Positions 20,590-32,160 of a DNA stretch of 64,000 nt are shown piece after piece. The DNA lies in NCBI GenBank assembly GCA_031216915.1, contig CM062288.1, positions 177,423,919-177,487,918 of the forward strand, read 5' to 3'. The DNA is from Pictodentalium vernedei. Its lineage: Eukaryota > Mollusca > Scaphopoda > Dentaliida > Dentaliidae. The number at the start of each line of letters is the position of its first letter. Position 1 is the first letter of the stretch. Position numbers and translations under genes: made by a program. The notes below the pieces were generated by a model. The model saw only the letters and a program-made list of their open reading frames with translations, was not told the DNA's origin and did no database searches.

Positions 20590-21010
20590 CCCCTCAATTC
20601 ACCCACCCTGGGGGCAGCCACGATCAAAATAGGAAGGTCTCATCTACTCATCAATCTAAGACAACCTGCCAAATTTCAAGAAATTTGCGTAAGATAACAA
20701 TTTTTAAAATCAACCCACACTGCGGCTGCTGCAGCAGCCACTGTGTGCAGCCAACTGAGACCAAAATAGGACGTTCTCATCTGGACATCAACCCGAATAT
20801 GCAGATGAAATTTCGTGATGATCAGATGAGAACTACGGCCTGTAGGCTGCGCCATACAAAATTCACGATGGCTGCTGCAGCAGCCAATGTAAGCAGCCAG
20901 TCATAACCAAAATTTGACGATCTCATCTAGACACCAACGCGAACATGCATCTCAAATTTGGTGATGATAGATAAGAACTATGGCCTATAGCCTGTGCCGA
21001 ACAAATTGTG
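20590..21010. repeat. 146-bp core repeats related to the 60.9-64 kb satellite
   Basis: About three diverged units share 'gacgttctcatctgg' or close variants near 20625, 20772 and 20918, with 'ggcctgtaggctgcgcc' and 'gcagccactgt' in fixed order. Unit length and motif order match the satellite monomer at the right end of the window. Confidence 0.6.
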
Positions 21011-21173
21011 GACAGACAGACTCACAGACTTCCGCATGCCCCATGACAATAGCATAGCTTGACTTTGTCAAGAAAAGCTAAAAATTGAACTAATAAAAAA
21101 CAACACAAAGTCTTTTCAAGATACTGTACTTTTAGATTGTCATTACCGCAAAGTAGTCATGTATAATTTAAAC

Positions 21174-23327
21174 AAGGGATTCTGCCTTGTTATCAGTTTT
21201 TCAACATAAAATTGTTTACCCTACTTAGTAACCCAAAGTGTTCATATGTTAGATACCCATATTGGGTACTCAATAATTTATCTATTTATTTATTGGAATT
21301 TAAGGTCACTTTCAGCATCTAAGGCTACATCTTACAGAGGCGTAATTATAATATCAAGTTTGGTCAATCGTTTATGCCTATCACTGCCCACTTTACAGGG
21401 CTTTCAATGCAGGAATTGGTTACTACTGGGCCCAATTTTATCAATAAAGCAGAACTTGAACAAACTTCAATTTGCCACTTCTAAGAAAATCAAAAATCAA
21501 ATATCAAAAGATTCTGACAGGAGTAACAGAAAAAAAAGATTTTTTAAGAATATTTCTCATACTGAACTAAGTTATACATGGGCTCCCATAGGGAGCCCAA
21601 AAATAAAAGCTTCTGAAGCAGTGTTTTGGGAGAAGAAGATTCTTCAACGTTATTCCCATTAGCTACACTGTTAAAAAATGATGACTCGGCACTTTTAGTC
21701 CTAGAAAAGAACCTTATGATAAAATTTTTACCATTTTTTTCTTCCGGTCCTAAGGAAGCTTCACACCATATAAAAATTCTCAGTGCCATGTAGTTCTGGA
21801 GATATGGGCATTTAAAAAGAAAAAATTTTTTTAGCTCCTGCAGTTCCCATGGGGGACAGGAAAACAATTTTCGGCATAAATTAGGTACTTATGACCCAAT
21901 AAGCCCTCATATCAAATTTGGTTCAAATCGACTTTTTGGTTTGGAAAATAAAAATTTTGGTATAATTTGGGCTCCCACAGTGAGCCCAAATATGAACCCA
22001 GGTACTTGGCTTTACCAAACTTCACTCTCAGCCCCTAAGAATGCTGTACATCAAATATCAAAACATTTTGACTGGTGGATCTGAAAAAAAAATTTTTTTT
22101 AAAGAATATTCCTCATATTGAACTAAGTTATAATTTGGGCTCCCACAGGGAGACCAAATATGAGCCGAAGGACTTGACTTGAACAAACTTGAATCTCACC
22201 TCCCTAAGCATACTGTATACCAAATATCAAAAGATTCTGACCGGTGGATGCGAAGAAGAAGATTTTAAAAGAATATACCTCGTATTGCACTAAGTTACAA
22301 TTTGGGTTCCCAAAGGGAGTCCAAATATGAACTCAGGGACTTGGCTTGAACAAACATCAATCTCACCCCCCTAAGGATGATGCATAGCAAATATCAAAAG
22401 ATTCTGATTTGTGGATCCGAAGAAGAAGATTTTTAAAATATATCCCTCATATTGCACTAATTTGAACATTTGGGTTCCCATAGGGAACCCAAATATGGAC
22501 CGAGGAATTTGATTTCTACAAATATGTGAATCAATGTTCCAAAGATGTTATATGTAAAATATGAAAGCTTTTAGAGCAGTGGTTTGGAAGAAAACAATTC
22601 TTTATTTTTTTCCCATTGCCTACTGTGTTAAAAAATACTGACTCAGCACTTTTTCAGAGTCCCGAAAAAGTACCCTATGATAAAACCGATAGCAATTTTT
22701 TTTTACCAATCCTTTCTGTTGGTCCCAAGAAAGCTTCACACCAAATAAAAATTCTCACTGCCGTGCAGTTTTTGAGATATAGGCGTTTTAATTTTTTTCT
22801 ATTTTTAGCTCCTGTGGTTCCCACGGGGCTACAGGAAAAAAAATTTCTGCATAAATTAGGTACTTATGACCCAATAAGCCCTCACATAAAATTTGGTTCA
22901 AATTGGCCTCTCGGTTTAAAAAATAGAAATTTGGGGTGGGGCCAAAATTTTTGCTCCTCCCATAACATCGCCAAGTATAGACCTACAAACTTCTCTTGAA
23001 CAAACTTGAGTCTACACCTCAAAAGGAAGCTGCATACCAAATATCAAGTCTCTGCTATTGCTGGTTCTTGAGAAGAAGATTTTTTAAGAATTGGAGCATT
23101 TTTGCCCCACCCCTCTGCTCAATATGAGCCGAAACCTAATTTGCCCAAAAATCAAAATGCCGCTATATAACCCCTACTCACATGAAATTTCATTAACATG
23201 CGGCCAGTGGTTTGGAAGAAAAAGACCCAAACACCACCTTCACGCCGGACGACGGACAACGGACGCCGGACGACGGACGAAAAGTGATCAGAAAAGCTCA
23301 CCCTGACTTTCAGTCAGGTGAGCTAAA
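21174..23327. mobile_element. Helitron-like core-repeat element, copy 2
   Basis: From 21174 the sequence repeats 18953-20480 closely but lacks the 'caagaggcccc' start. It ends with a perfect hairpin CCTGACT TTC AGTCAGG (23302-23318) and CTAA (23323-23326). The interior has tandem units of about 160 bp and a short 'ggacgacggac' microsatellite (23243-23279). The next element follows without a gap. Confidence 0.6.
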
Positions 23328-24917
23328 AAACTGGCCCCATGGGGCCTGAGGCACACACCTGACCAAAGTTGTTTAAAGAAGGATTTAATTAGCATCTATG
23401 GCTTAACACCAAGGAGGAATGAAGTTATTTAATTATTTATAACTTTGTTGTCCATGCCAGATGATTTTTTTCTAGTATTGGGATGCTACCACAGAAATAA
23501 TGCCTAGATTTTCAGTAATGCAAAATTGGTGACTCCAAATATCAACCAAGGAACTTAACTTGTACAAACTTGAAGGATGCTGTATACCAGATATCAAAAG
23601 AATTCTGAGTGGTGGTTTTGGAGAAGATTCTGAGAATGTTACTAATATTGCTCTGTGTTAAAATTTGCACCCCCCCTACCACCCCCACAGGGAACACAAA
23701 TATCAACCCAGGAACTTTATTTGAACAAACTGAATCTGAACCCTCTAAGGATGCTGTATACCAAATATCAAAAGATTGTGATTGTATCTCAAGAAGCAGA
23801 TATTTAAAGATTATTCCTCAAAAAATTGGACTAAGTTAAAATTCCGGTTCCAAAAACTTAGATCTGACCTCCCTAAGGATGCTGTATACCAAATATCAAA
23901 AGATTCTGACTCGTGGATCTGAAGAAAAAGATTTTTAAAGATTATTCCTCATATTGCTCTAAGTTAAAACTCAGGCTCCGTTAGAGAGCCCAAGTATTAA
24001 CCGATAGACTTGAGTTGAACAAATCGAATCCAACCCCTGTAAGGATCCTGTATGCCATATATTAAAAGATTCTGAATGGTGAATCTAAAGAAGAGTTTTA
24101 AAGATTCTTCCCCATATTGCACTAAGTTAAAATTCGGGCTCTCCTAGTGAGACCACTTATTAGTGGATACTCTTGAGTTGAACAAATTTTAAACCAACCC
24201 CTTCAAGGATTCTGTATACAATACATTAGAAGATTCTGACTAGTGGTTCTGGAGAAGAAGAGTTTTAAAGATTATTCCTCATATTGGACTAAGTTAAAAT
24301 GAGGGCAATTTTTTTTACTATTCCATTCTAATGGTCGTACAGATGCTTCATACCAAATAACAGTTCTCTGTTTTGTATGGTTTAGAAAATATGGTTTTTT
24401 GAAAATATTTCTATTTTAGCTCCTGAAGTTCCCACAGGGACAAAGGAAAGTTGGGTTTTTTTTTTTGCAAGAATCAAGTACTTATGACTCAATAATACCA
24501 CATACCAAATTTAGTTCAAATCAGACTATTGGTTCAGAAAATAGAAATTTCATGCGGGGCCAAAAATCTTGCCCCTCCCATATCAAAGGCTTTATTGCAC
24601 CACGGACTTCGTTCTAGGCAAATTTGATTCTAGACATCAAAAGGAAGCTCCAAACTAAATATCAAGTCATTATACCCACTGGTTCATGAAAATATTTTTA
24701 AAAAGATCTTGGAGCATTTTCCTCCACCCCCTCCCTATGGGGCTCGGCAAGGTGATTTTCACAAAAACAAAATACGATGTAAGAACAAGCAAGCACCTCA
24801 AATTTAACTGAAATCAGTTCAGTGGTTTTGGTGGAGAAGGTGCAAACACCATGTCCAAGGACGACACACAATGGATAATGGACAGTGAGTGATAGCTTCC
24901 AGTCAGGTGAGCTAAAA
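23327..24917. mobile_element. Helitron-like core-repeat element, copy 3
   Basis: Begins 'aaactggccccatggggcct' directly after the end of copy 2 and ends '...agtcaggtgagctaaaaa' at 24917, here with only a weak terminal hairpin. Core units ('gatgctgtataccaaatatc', 'ctcatattgctctaagtt') repeat about every 160 bp. No helicase or other protein domain seen. Confidence 0.6.
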
Positions 24918-25352
24918 AAGTAACAGCTTTCACATCACCATAAGAGGTTAGCAAACTGATTCACTTCATGCCCTCTTGGAGTGGGTGTGGGGGGAGGGGG
25001 GGGGGGAAGATTGGGTAGCAACATTTTTTTACTGATGTTCCAGCAAACCTGCTGTATAGATATCAGTGCAATGACAAGTTTAATCTTTTTTTTATTTTAT
25101 AGACCAGCCAGATCATGCAAGCCTTCGAATCTAAGGCATGGTGCAGCATTTGCACTTCACGCTGCTTCTAAAGTGTCGGAAGTGTGTGATGTTAACCTCA
25201 CACCATGAAAAATCCATTTTTGGAGAGCACTGCGAGCTTTTCTCATGCAATGGGCAACAACCATTAACACATGAAATCTACAGAGGGATGCAAATACATG
25301 AAACACCATTGAGAGTATTTTCAGGAAAGTCAGTAAACGCTTGACATATCTT
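24918..25352. other. Unique interval with a weak exon-like patch
   Basis: A T-rich tract ends in AG at about 25103, followed by a frame of about 35 codons to a stop at about 25208. One short frame after an AG is common by chance, so I do not call a gene. Confidence 0.25.
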
Positions 25353-25367
25353 TGTTAATAATGATAC

Positions 25368-25720
25368 TTATTTATTTATTGGTGTTTAAGGTCACATACT
25401 TATGCACAATGGCTAATCGTGACCACTACAGTTTTACGGGTGAAGGAAGCCGAAGTACCCAGAGAGAACCACTGAGCATCGACGAGCAACTTTCAGCTCC
25501 TCAACATTCTAACTCGGTTCAAGCTCCGCTCAAGCAGGGTTACAGTGATTGAAAACATGTGCACCATCGACGTGCAGTATGCCTTAGTACATCGATTCAT
25601 CGTGTCCTCATGGAGGCAACCAGGATAAAGTGCCTTGCCCAAGGACACAACGCAGGTCGTACCAGACAGGGATCAAACTCGGGAACCACCAGCATAGAAG
25701 TCCAACAGTCTACCACTGAG
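25368..25720 (-). mobile_element. SINE-A, full length, 15-bp target duplication
   Basis: Exact TGTTAATAATGATAC at 25353-25367 and 25721-25735. The head is at the high-coordinate end and the tail 'ttatttatttattggtg' at the low end. It is the same family as 15528-15880, including 'ccttgcccaaggacacaacg' in this orientation. Confidence 0.9.
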
Positions 25721-25833
25721 TGTTAATAATGATACACTGTACATTATACAATTGTACACCATCAAAGTGATGAATCCACTTTCTTGTCTATACAAACTGC
25801 CTAAACACAAATTACAGACTTGCAAAAAGCAAA

Positions 25834-26053
25834 GAGTATTTATTGGAGTTTAAGGTCACATATTTCTGCACAATGGTTAATCTTGACTGCAACACTGATA
25901 TTAAGTCAAGTTCAGCCAATCATTTATAAACATGTTGCCCTTTTAGAGGACTTCCACCCCAAGCATTCTTTACCAACTACTATTTTACAAGTAAAACAGA
26001 GCTTGTTTACCACAGTAAACAAGTACTGTTTCACTTCCCGGGGTTCCAATGGG
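25834..26053 (-). mobile_element. SINE-B, full length, 10-bp target duplication
   Basis: AAAAAGCAAA flanks both sides (25824-25833 and 26054-26063). This gives the family its boundaries: about 220 bp from a 5' end near 'cattggaaccccgggaag' (minus strand) to a TAAA-type tail. It shows that SINE-B is retroposed as a unit although no tRNA head is visible. Confidence 0.75.
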
Positions 26054-26063
26054 GAAAAAGCAA

Positions 26064-26883
26064 ACAGTAATCGTGAAAGCTGGGTAATATTTCAGCAGTG
26101 TGAACAAAATACACTATTATTAAAATTCTTTCTTGCATTGTAACTAAACTATACTTAAAAAATTTGCACCTGTTTACCACCTGCCTACATTTTGCCAAGT
26201 CCAAAGGTCAGATAATGGTCTGCACCACAAGCCTATTGCCAAAAGCCTATTGATTAGAGATCAATCTTTCAATTTTGGGGTGAGTTGCTTACTCTTGCAT
26301 CGCACCTGCAATTTTTTACTTTTTGCGAGTAGACAACAATGCACCTCGGTTCCACCTAACGAGCAACTAGCCCTTACCTAACAAATCGGCCGCATCAGCT
26401 TCTTAATACACAAACTGAGCAGTCAAAAAAATTCAACTGATGTGAAACCACTGGCCAAATCTGAAATCTGATTTTCAGTCATCATAGACAACTAGATGAG
26501 CAATTTTACGGTGTATCATAATTTTAATTGATCAAAGGCTGGGATTCTGCTATATTAGAATGGAGATTTATCCCTATACTCACTGTCACATTTAATAATC
26601 CCATTAGATAGAGGATGAAGAATGGTCATAAAGCTTTACAGGTCAGCTGCCAATTTGTACAAGTTGTATGTTTATCCTTTCCTCTTGGTAAGATTATGAT
26701 ATGCAGTTAAGTGACATATTATTGGAAAGGGCTCAGATGAAACTAATCACCCATTTAATGAATCTACATGTGATTTAGACAAACAAATGAAAATTGAGTC
26801 TAATGCCATTCCAGACTATACATCACCGAGAGTACCAGTGAATCAGGTGAATGAGCAAAGCCACTACTGAGCACCTTGAGGCA
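26064..26883. other. Interval without recognised features
   Basis: No gene, RNA or repeat recognised; frames are short on both strands. Confidence 0.5.
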
Positions 26884-27450
26884 CAAGCTCTCAAGCTACT
26901 TGTCAAATTCTGTAAGTAATTTGACACTGTTATGATCTTGAATCAGTCTAACCCTTAAATAGTTCACTGCCTGTGTTATAGATTCAATCATCTGGAACAT
27001 TTTTGTTAGTCTGAAAAGCAAACCCACCACTACAACTATGGTTCACTTTTCTGACCAACTGAAATATTCCATCCAATTGAATCTAAAAATACCATAAACA
27101 TTCATATTCCTTGAATCAGCACAAGAAATGTTTCTCAGTCGAGCCTTGATTTGACCAAATCGTTGATGACATTACTAGAATGGATGAAGTCTCATCACAG
27201 CAGTAGTTTTAGGATTATGCAATGTAGTTCCTCTAATTGTTTCAATATCTTGATGTTTGCAAGGTGAATTAAATACTTACTGATGGGGACATCTATACCT
27301 GAAGCACAAAAGAATATCTGTATATCTCTTGATCAAAAGGACATCATATTAAATCAACGGTTGTCTGCATAAACACCAAAAGTGGGTAAACAAACAGACC
27401 ATAACAGCATCAAATTCCTAACAGAATTCAACTGGTGGCCTGAGAGCTTC
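26884..27450. mobile_element. Foldback element F, copy 1
   Basis: The ends are inverted ('caagctctcaagctac ... tttgacactgttatg' against 'taacagcatcaaattc ... ggcctgagagcttc'), and an inner pair ('tgaaaagcaaacc ... ggttcacttttctga') folds as well. A second copy, opened by insertions, is at 48901-50187. No transposase and no target duplication recognised. Confidence 0.6.
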
Positions 27451-28690
27451 TATTAGGCTAGAAGACTATTTTACATGAATGCTACATCGAGTAACCAACC
27501 TTCCATGATTTGTGTAATTGTATGCCATATTCAGCAGACAATGGATTTTGTTCCATACAAGCTCAGTACTGAATAGCTGGTCTCAGGAAGCAAGAGACCA
27601 GAAAAAAGGATAAACAGTGTTGAAATGATTTATTGGTTTCTATACAACTGGGTTGCTGAAACATCAACAGAAAACATCCCAACTAATTTAACACCATCCA
27701 CCCCCCCCCCCACCCCCAGATGGCACAATCAATGTGGTAATTCCTCCACTTGGTAACATTTGATGACAGGAAATCTGTTGTGGCGTGACTGTAATCACAG
27801 CATAACAGTGTTCACATCATCAAACATCAAATGAAAGCCTAGCATAAAAAATAGTAACAAAACTATCAACTTTCCAATATTGGCACTTGTTTTTGGTCAA
27901 TAATAACTAAAATATTTTGTAAATATTCAATTTGCATTGCCGTGAAAAATGCACACATCATCAACATAATTCATATTTTGCAGGCATTAAAGTTTTTTCC
28001 TTAAAAAGCGATCAGTGAATGTGAGGCATAAGAAAACTGTACGAATGCTTATGTCAAAACCAATGTCAAAATAAAAAGTTTCAAATGATATCCGGAAGAT
28101 TGCTCTGGTTATCAGAAATTAAAAGAGCGGATAATACAGCAAATTTCTGTCTATTGTATAATGTAAATAACACTCATCTCATGATGTATGCCCTATTCAC
28201 AAACAATCTGTACACAAAACTTTAATACGTCTGTTACACACCCCATAAAGTGCCTGAAGAACGACTGAGATCTCCTTTCATAGGAATGCCTGCACTAACT
28301 TTGGTGGACATGTATCAAACAAAACTAAAATTATTGTCAGAAACAAATTTTCATCAAATTTACATTTATAGTAACATTCTTGTGACAGCTGACCTTATGG
28401 CTTCACAATACAAATACTTTTGACAAGTTAGATTCAGTTGTGGTAAAAAGAACTAATGTAAAGAACCAAAGTATTATCACTGGGTGAGTGATTTACAGTA
28501 TGGTCCGTGGATAATTTCCACCTGGAGTGAGCCTCAGATAAATTTATATCAGCCTGGTGAGTAATAATGATAATTCTTCGCAATATCAAGAGCATCTCCT
28601 AGCGTTGCGTAATACACCCGGGAGGTTTTTTCGAATTGTACATAACTCATGTTTTCATCCAACCAATAACATCGTATCGAACCCAGATTC
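27451..28690. other. Interval without recognised genes
   Basis: AT-rich, with a C-rich tract at about 27700-27717. Nothing else stands out. Confidence 0.5.
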
Positions 28691-29250
28691 AAACTTAACT
28701 TATATTTTTGTATGACTGAGACACAAACCAAGTTTGGGGCTGATCTACAAATCCAAACTCCAATCAAACTTAAAATCACACTTGCACAGGTTCTCATGGT
28801 GTTTAACTTCTGTGCCAAGTTTGAAACCAGAAATGATAAATTGAACTCATCCTGTATTTTGTAGCAATAAGTCCACATATCAAATTTCTTTCCATTCGAT
28901 CCATTATAAGTGAAGTTATTATCCAGAAACGAAATAATATGGGCTAAATTCTCATAAACAAAGGGCCATAACTCTACTGCAAATGGGCTTTCAAAACCCG
29001 AAATGAAACTCATCCTGTATTTTGTTGTGATAAACCCACACACCAATTTTTTTTCCATTCCGTGTATAACATCTTAAGTTATCATCCAGAAACAAGAACT
29101 TGGGCTAAATTCCCATAAATAAAGGGACATAACTCTACTGCAAATGGGACGCTAGAAACGGAAATCGAACACATCCTGTATTTTGTATACTAAATCCACA
29201 TGCCAAATTCAACTCAGCTCAAACCATTACAACTAAAGTTATCGTCTGGA
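28690..29250. repeat. 162-bp tandem repeat, about three units
   Basis: 'catcctgtattttgt' occurs at about 28848, 29010 and 29172, with 'aaagggccataactctactg' in the same order in each unit. The 169-codon minus frame at 28549-29058 runs across unit boundaries and repeats itself in part, so I treat it as a by-product of the array. Confidence 0.75.
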
Positions 29251-29545
29251 AATATAAATTTTATAGTAAATTTCCTTTCTTATTATACCTACCACAATTG
29301 TTTACTACAGGCTTGCACTACAAGACCCTAACTCGGATAAAATTCTCTCTATTTTAATCTTTTCCAAGAGATGTGGGTAAGAAAAGTGGTGTAAAAAACA
29401 CCATGAAAAAATAAGCCAAAACTGGGCCGAGCGCCATCGGCGCACACCCAGTATGGGACGCTCTTCCCTTAGTACAAATCCACGACTTTGGTTAACCAAT
29501 GCGTGGTGCGTCATCAATTCATCATTCTTTTGAGTCCGCCAACAC
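29250..29545. repeat. Left inverted terminal repeat of DIRS copy B
   Basis: It is the reverse complement of the right terminus in copy A (about 1000-1275). The outermost 56 bp (29250-29305) are also complementary to 29611-29667 in the internal complementary region. Confidence 0.75.
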
Positions 29546-29610
29546 AGGAGTTATGTGATCAGCGGGGAGGAAGGATTCTTACCTGAATAAGCAGACGGGA
29601 GGGCCTCCAT

Positions 29611-29704
29611 GTAAACAATTGCAGTAGGTATAATAAGAAAGGAAATTTACTATAAAATTTATATTTCTTATCAACCTACCTTACAATTGTTTACTACAGG
29701 CTGA
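29611..29704. repeat. DIRS internal complementary region
   Basis: The first half (29611-29667) is complementary to the left end at 29250-29305. The second half (29668-29704) is complementary to the right end as preserved in copy A near 1226-1275. Carrying complements of both termini side by side is the diagnostic of DIRS1-like elements, where it templates end joining into a circle. Confidence 0.75.
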
Positions 29705-29818
29705 ATAGACAACAGGATGGAGGGAATCACATAACCAACCCACACATTACTCAATTGCACTGGAACCGTGGACAGAAGAAGAGATCCCTAGTCCTATCAA
29801 ACCATAGCATCACAAACA

Positions 29819-30514
29819 TTAGTAAAAGACAATGAAAGATGAGGAGTATGGTGATGTGCGATGCACAGACAGAAAGGGCAATAACAGCACAGAGCTGGAA
29901 CGGACCCTGTAAGAAGCTGAATGGCTGGGATAGACAACAGCCTGAGCAGAAGAATGAGGGCCTGTAGAACAAAGGTCCTCTGTCTGCTCCTGCAACTGTC
30001 GCAGATAAGTGGAGAAGGTAGCATTTCTCCAGTAGGTTACCAGCATAACATCCGACAACATGACAGAGTTAGTAGAAGCCCCGAGAGGAAGACAATCCAC
30101 GCACCTCGTGACAGAAAAACTATTGGTAATACAATCGCCAGTAGCTAGACGAGCAGAAGCTGCACGAATAGCAAGACAAATCCATCGAGAAATGGATTCA
30201 GGAGAGATCTGGCATGTGAGAAAACGCATATCCACCCGGGATAAAGGTGCGAATGCCCCCCCCCCCCCCCCCAAGCAGAGCAGCGCCCAAGAAAGTGTCC
30301 ATCTTGGAGTTAACTGCAAAGTCCTAGGCCTTTTCAAGGAAAAGTGCTGAACAAGCTTGGAGAGGCAAGGATGAGTGCCAAAACGATGCAGTACCACATA
30401 TGAAAAAGGTCTCTGAAGCATGGACTTGTACCCATTGCTGGAAACCCCCAGAAACGAACATATACCAGAAACTCTGTAATCGGTGTGATCAAAGGAGTGA
30501 CAGAGTGATCGCAC
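29819..30514 (-). pseudogene. Tyrosine recombinase remnant of DIRS element
   Basis: A 231-codon minus frame has the layout of a DIRS recombinase: an N-terminal core-binding part (GYKSMLQRPF, SKLVQHFSLKRP, RWTLSWALLCL, PLSRVDMRFLT) and a C-terminal stretch (ISRWICLAIRAA, and LVTYWRNATFSTYLRQL near the end of the conserved part). In the family this enzyme integrates the circular DNA copy in the nucleus. The region is part of a broken element and gives no complete enzyme. A run of 17 Cs (30256-30272) lies inside it. Confidence 0.65.
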
Positions 30515-30826
30515 ACCATCGACAGAAGAACCTTCTACTTAGCCACAGAGGCTAAACCAGTGGAGTGAGTGCCTCCTTGAAGAAGAAAAGCAACTCCACT
30601 GCTCGTCTCTAAAAACCACTACAGAGGAGACAGGACCCGATAAAAGACATGCGTGAAGGCACAATGTAGACGGGTCGACCTGAAACCTTCTCGGGCGACT
30701 TTGGCAAAGAAAGTCGCGATGTAGAGGGAGACATGCCGGAACCGCCGCTAACAGAGAGCGGAGCAGATTGATCCACACCCACCGAGGCGACAGGGGTGTG
30801 ATCGAATGGATTCGACAACTGCAGGT

Positions 30827-31456
30827 TCATATCTGGGCTAGAACCTGAGGCAGAATCAGAACCGGCAGGAAGGCATAGCCAACAAGACCATCCCAAAGGA
30901 GGGCCAGAGCATCCACGGTGAAAGCCAGAGCATCTGGACACGGGGACACGAAAGCGTCCACCTGATGATTCCAACTAGTCGCAAAGAGATCGATGTGGGG
31001 ATGACCCCAAAGATCGCAAAGTGACTGGAACACTGCCATGTGGAGCATCCACTCGGTGGAAAAGAACCTGCCCCGTCGGGACAGGGAGTCCGCTAGGACA
31101 TTCAGACGACCAGGAATGTGACGAACCACCACTCTGGCATTGACATCCTGAGCGAGCAGTAGAAGATCCCAAACCAAATCATACATGGGAACATAGTGCG
31201 TTCCGCCCTGGTTCTGAATGTAAACAACCACCGTAGAATTGTCAGACCACAGAAGGACTGGACAATTTGAAAAGCGGGGGATCCACTGTTGGAAACACAG
31301 AAGAAGACCAAGAAGCTCCTTCTGGTTGACATGAAGAGCTGCTAGATCCTGGTCCCATGACCCGTGAAGGAAAAGACCTAGAGGATCCAACGTCGCACCC
31401 CATCCTGGGGAATCAGCGAACTGATCTGAAAGCCTCCATGCTGAACTGAGGAGCAA
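30827..31456 (-). pseudogene. RNase H region of DIRS element
   Basis: A 209-codon minus frame contains HVNQKELLGLL, LLWSDNSTVVVYIQNQGG, VRHIPGRLNVLADSLSR and HIDLFATSWNHQVDAFVSP. These blocks are typical of the RNase H domain and following linker in DIRS polyproteins, where it degrades the RNA template during reverse transcription. It is the best preserved part of this fossil. Confidence 0.8.
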
Positions 31457-31611
31457 TGATAGACTGCGTCAGAATACTCAGATCGATAACCTGTCAGTCG
31501 GCTGTCCTTCTTCGGCACCAAGAACACGCGGGAACAAAATCCCACTGAAAGAAAGTTCTTGATGACCTCGATTGTCCCCTTTGACAGGAGATCACCTATC
31601 TCCGAGGTCAA
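31378..31611 (-). pseudogene. Reverse transcriptase remnant of DIRS element
   Basis: EIGDLLSKGTIEVI and GFCSRVFLVPKKDS match the N-terminal start of DIRS-type reverse transcriptases. The rest of the polymerase domain is only poorly represented. It is part of the same broken element. Confidence 0.6.
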
Positions 31612-31679
31612 AAGTTCCCAACGTGTAACACTGAAAGGGACTCTTGTTGGAAGAGGCAGTCTCTACTTTGTGGAGTGCC

Positions 31680-32160
31680 TCAACCTGGGACGAAATCGAG
31701 GTGACTACTGCCGACGCTTACCCCACCCTTTGAGTGAGTAGAAGTGGCGGTAGGAGAATCAGTCCTTAGCTTCGCAGAGGAAGCAGAAGGGTACTTGTTA
31801 GGCTTTGGATGGCGCCTGCCTCCAACAGAAGGTCGATCAAGCTGACTAAGCAGCAGCAGATCAATGGAATGACAAAGGGAGCCATCCCGGACCGTCGCCA
31901 CGGAACCATGGAATAGTCGCGGACCCGCCGAAAGAGGCAGATCGAAGAGCAGCACACTGCCCCTCAAGAAGGGGACATCTTGTGTCCAGCACAGCGTTCC
32001 TGCAAACTAATTCCAAGCTAGCCGCATAACAGGCATGTGTGTGAGAAGATGCATGAGCACCTTGAACATACACACAAAACAAAAACCTGTTTGTCGTCAA
32101 ACTCATCTGGGAGCAGATAAGCAGCAAAGCAGAGACGACGTGATTGAAGAGAGACCGCAT
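31680..32160 (-). pseudogene. Gag-like region of DIRS element
   Basis: Minus-strand peptides such as ASLELVCRNAVLDTRC and LRSASFGGSATIPWF resemble the conserved part of DIRS first open reading frames (RN..L....ALR...FG). It lies just 5' of the polymerase remnant, as expected. Not intact. Confidence 0.5.

Larger units (their letters stand above)
18886..21083. mobile_element. Helitron-like core-repeat element, copy 1
   Basis: Starts 'aaacaagaggccccacgggg' and ends with a perfect hairpin (CTTGAC TTT GTCAAG, 21058-21072) followed by CTAA (21078-21081), the kind of 3' end seen in Helitrons. The interior has diverged tandem units of about 160 bp ('ccaaatatcaaaagattctg ... cctcatattgaactaagtt') and, at 20590-21010, a second tandem type of about 146 bp with 'gacgttctcatct'. 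It contains SINE-B (about 19066-19255), a 24-base C run (19822-19845) and a 189-bp insert. There is no helicase. Class assignment is inference; tandem-core elements of this sort are known in bivalves (pearl, Helentron-related). Confidence 0.55.

Noticed and set aside
22616-22999. 127-codon frame, similar to the 158-codon frame at 42220-42696
   Set aside because: Both lie in the same part of the Helitron-like elements; similarity follows from shared repeat DNA, and copies 1 and 3 do not keep the frame.
25103-25344. Exon after a T-rich tract ending in AG
   Set aside because: No matching donor and no recognisable peptide; a single acceptor-like site is weak evidence.
28549-29058. 169-codon minus frame
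   Set aside because: It spans a 162-bp tandem array, partly repeats itself and continues into non-repeat sequence; no domain.
30060-30350. 96-codon plus frame with a proline run
   Set aside because: Antisense to the DIRS recombinase remnant; the proline run is a C homopolymer.
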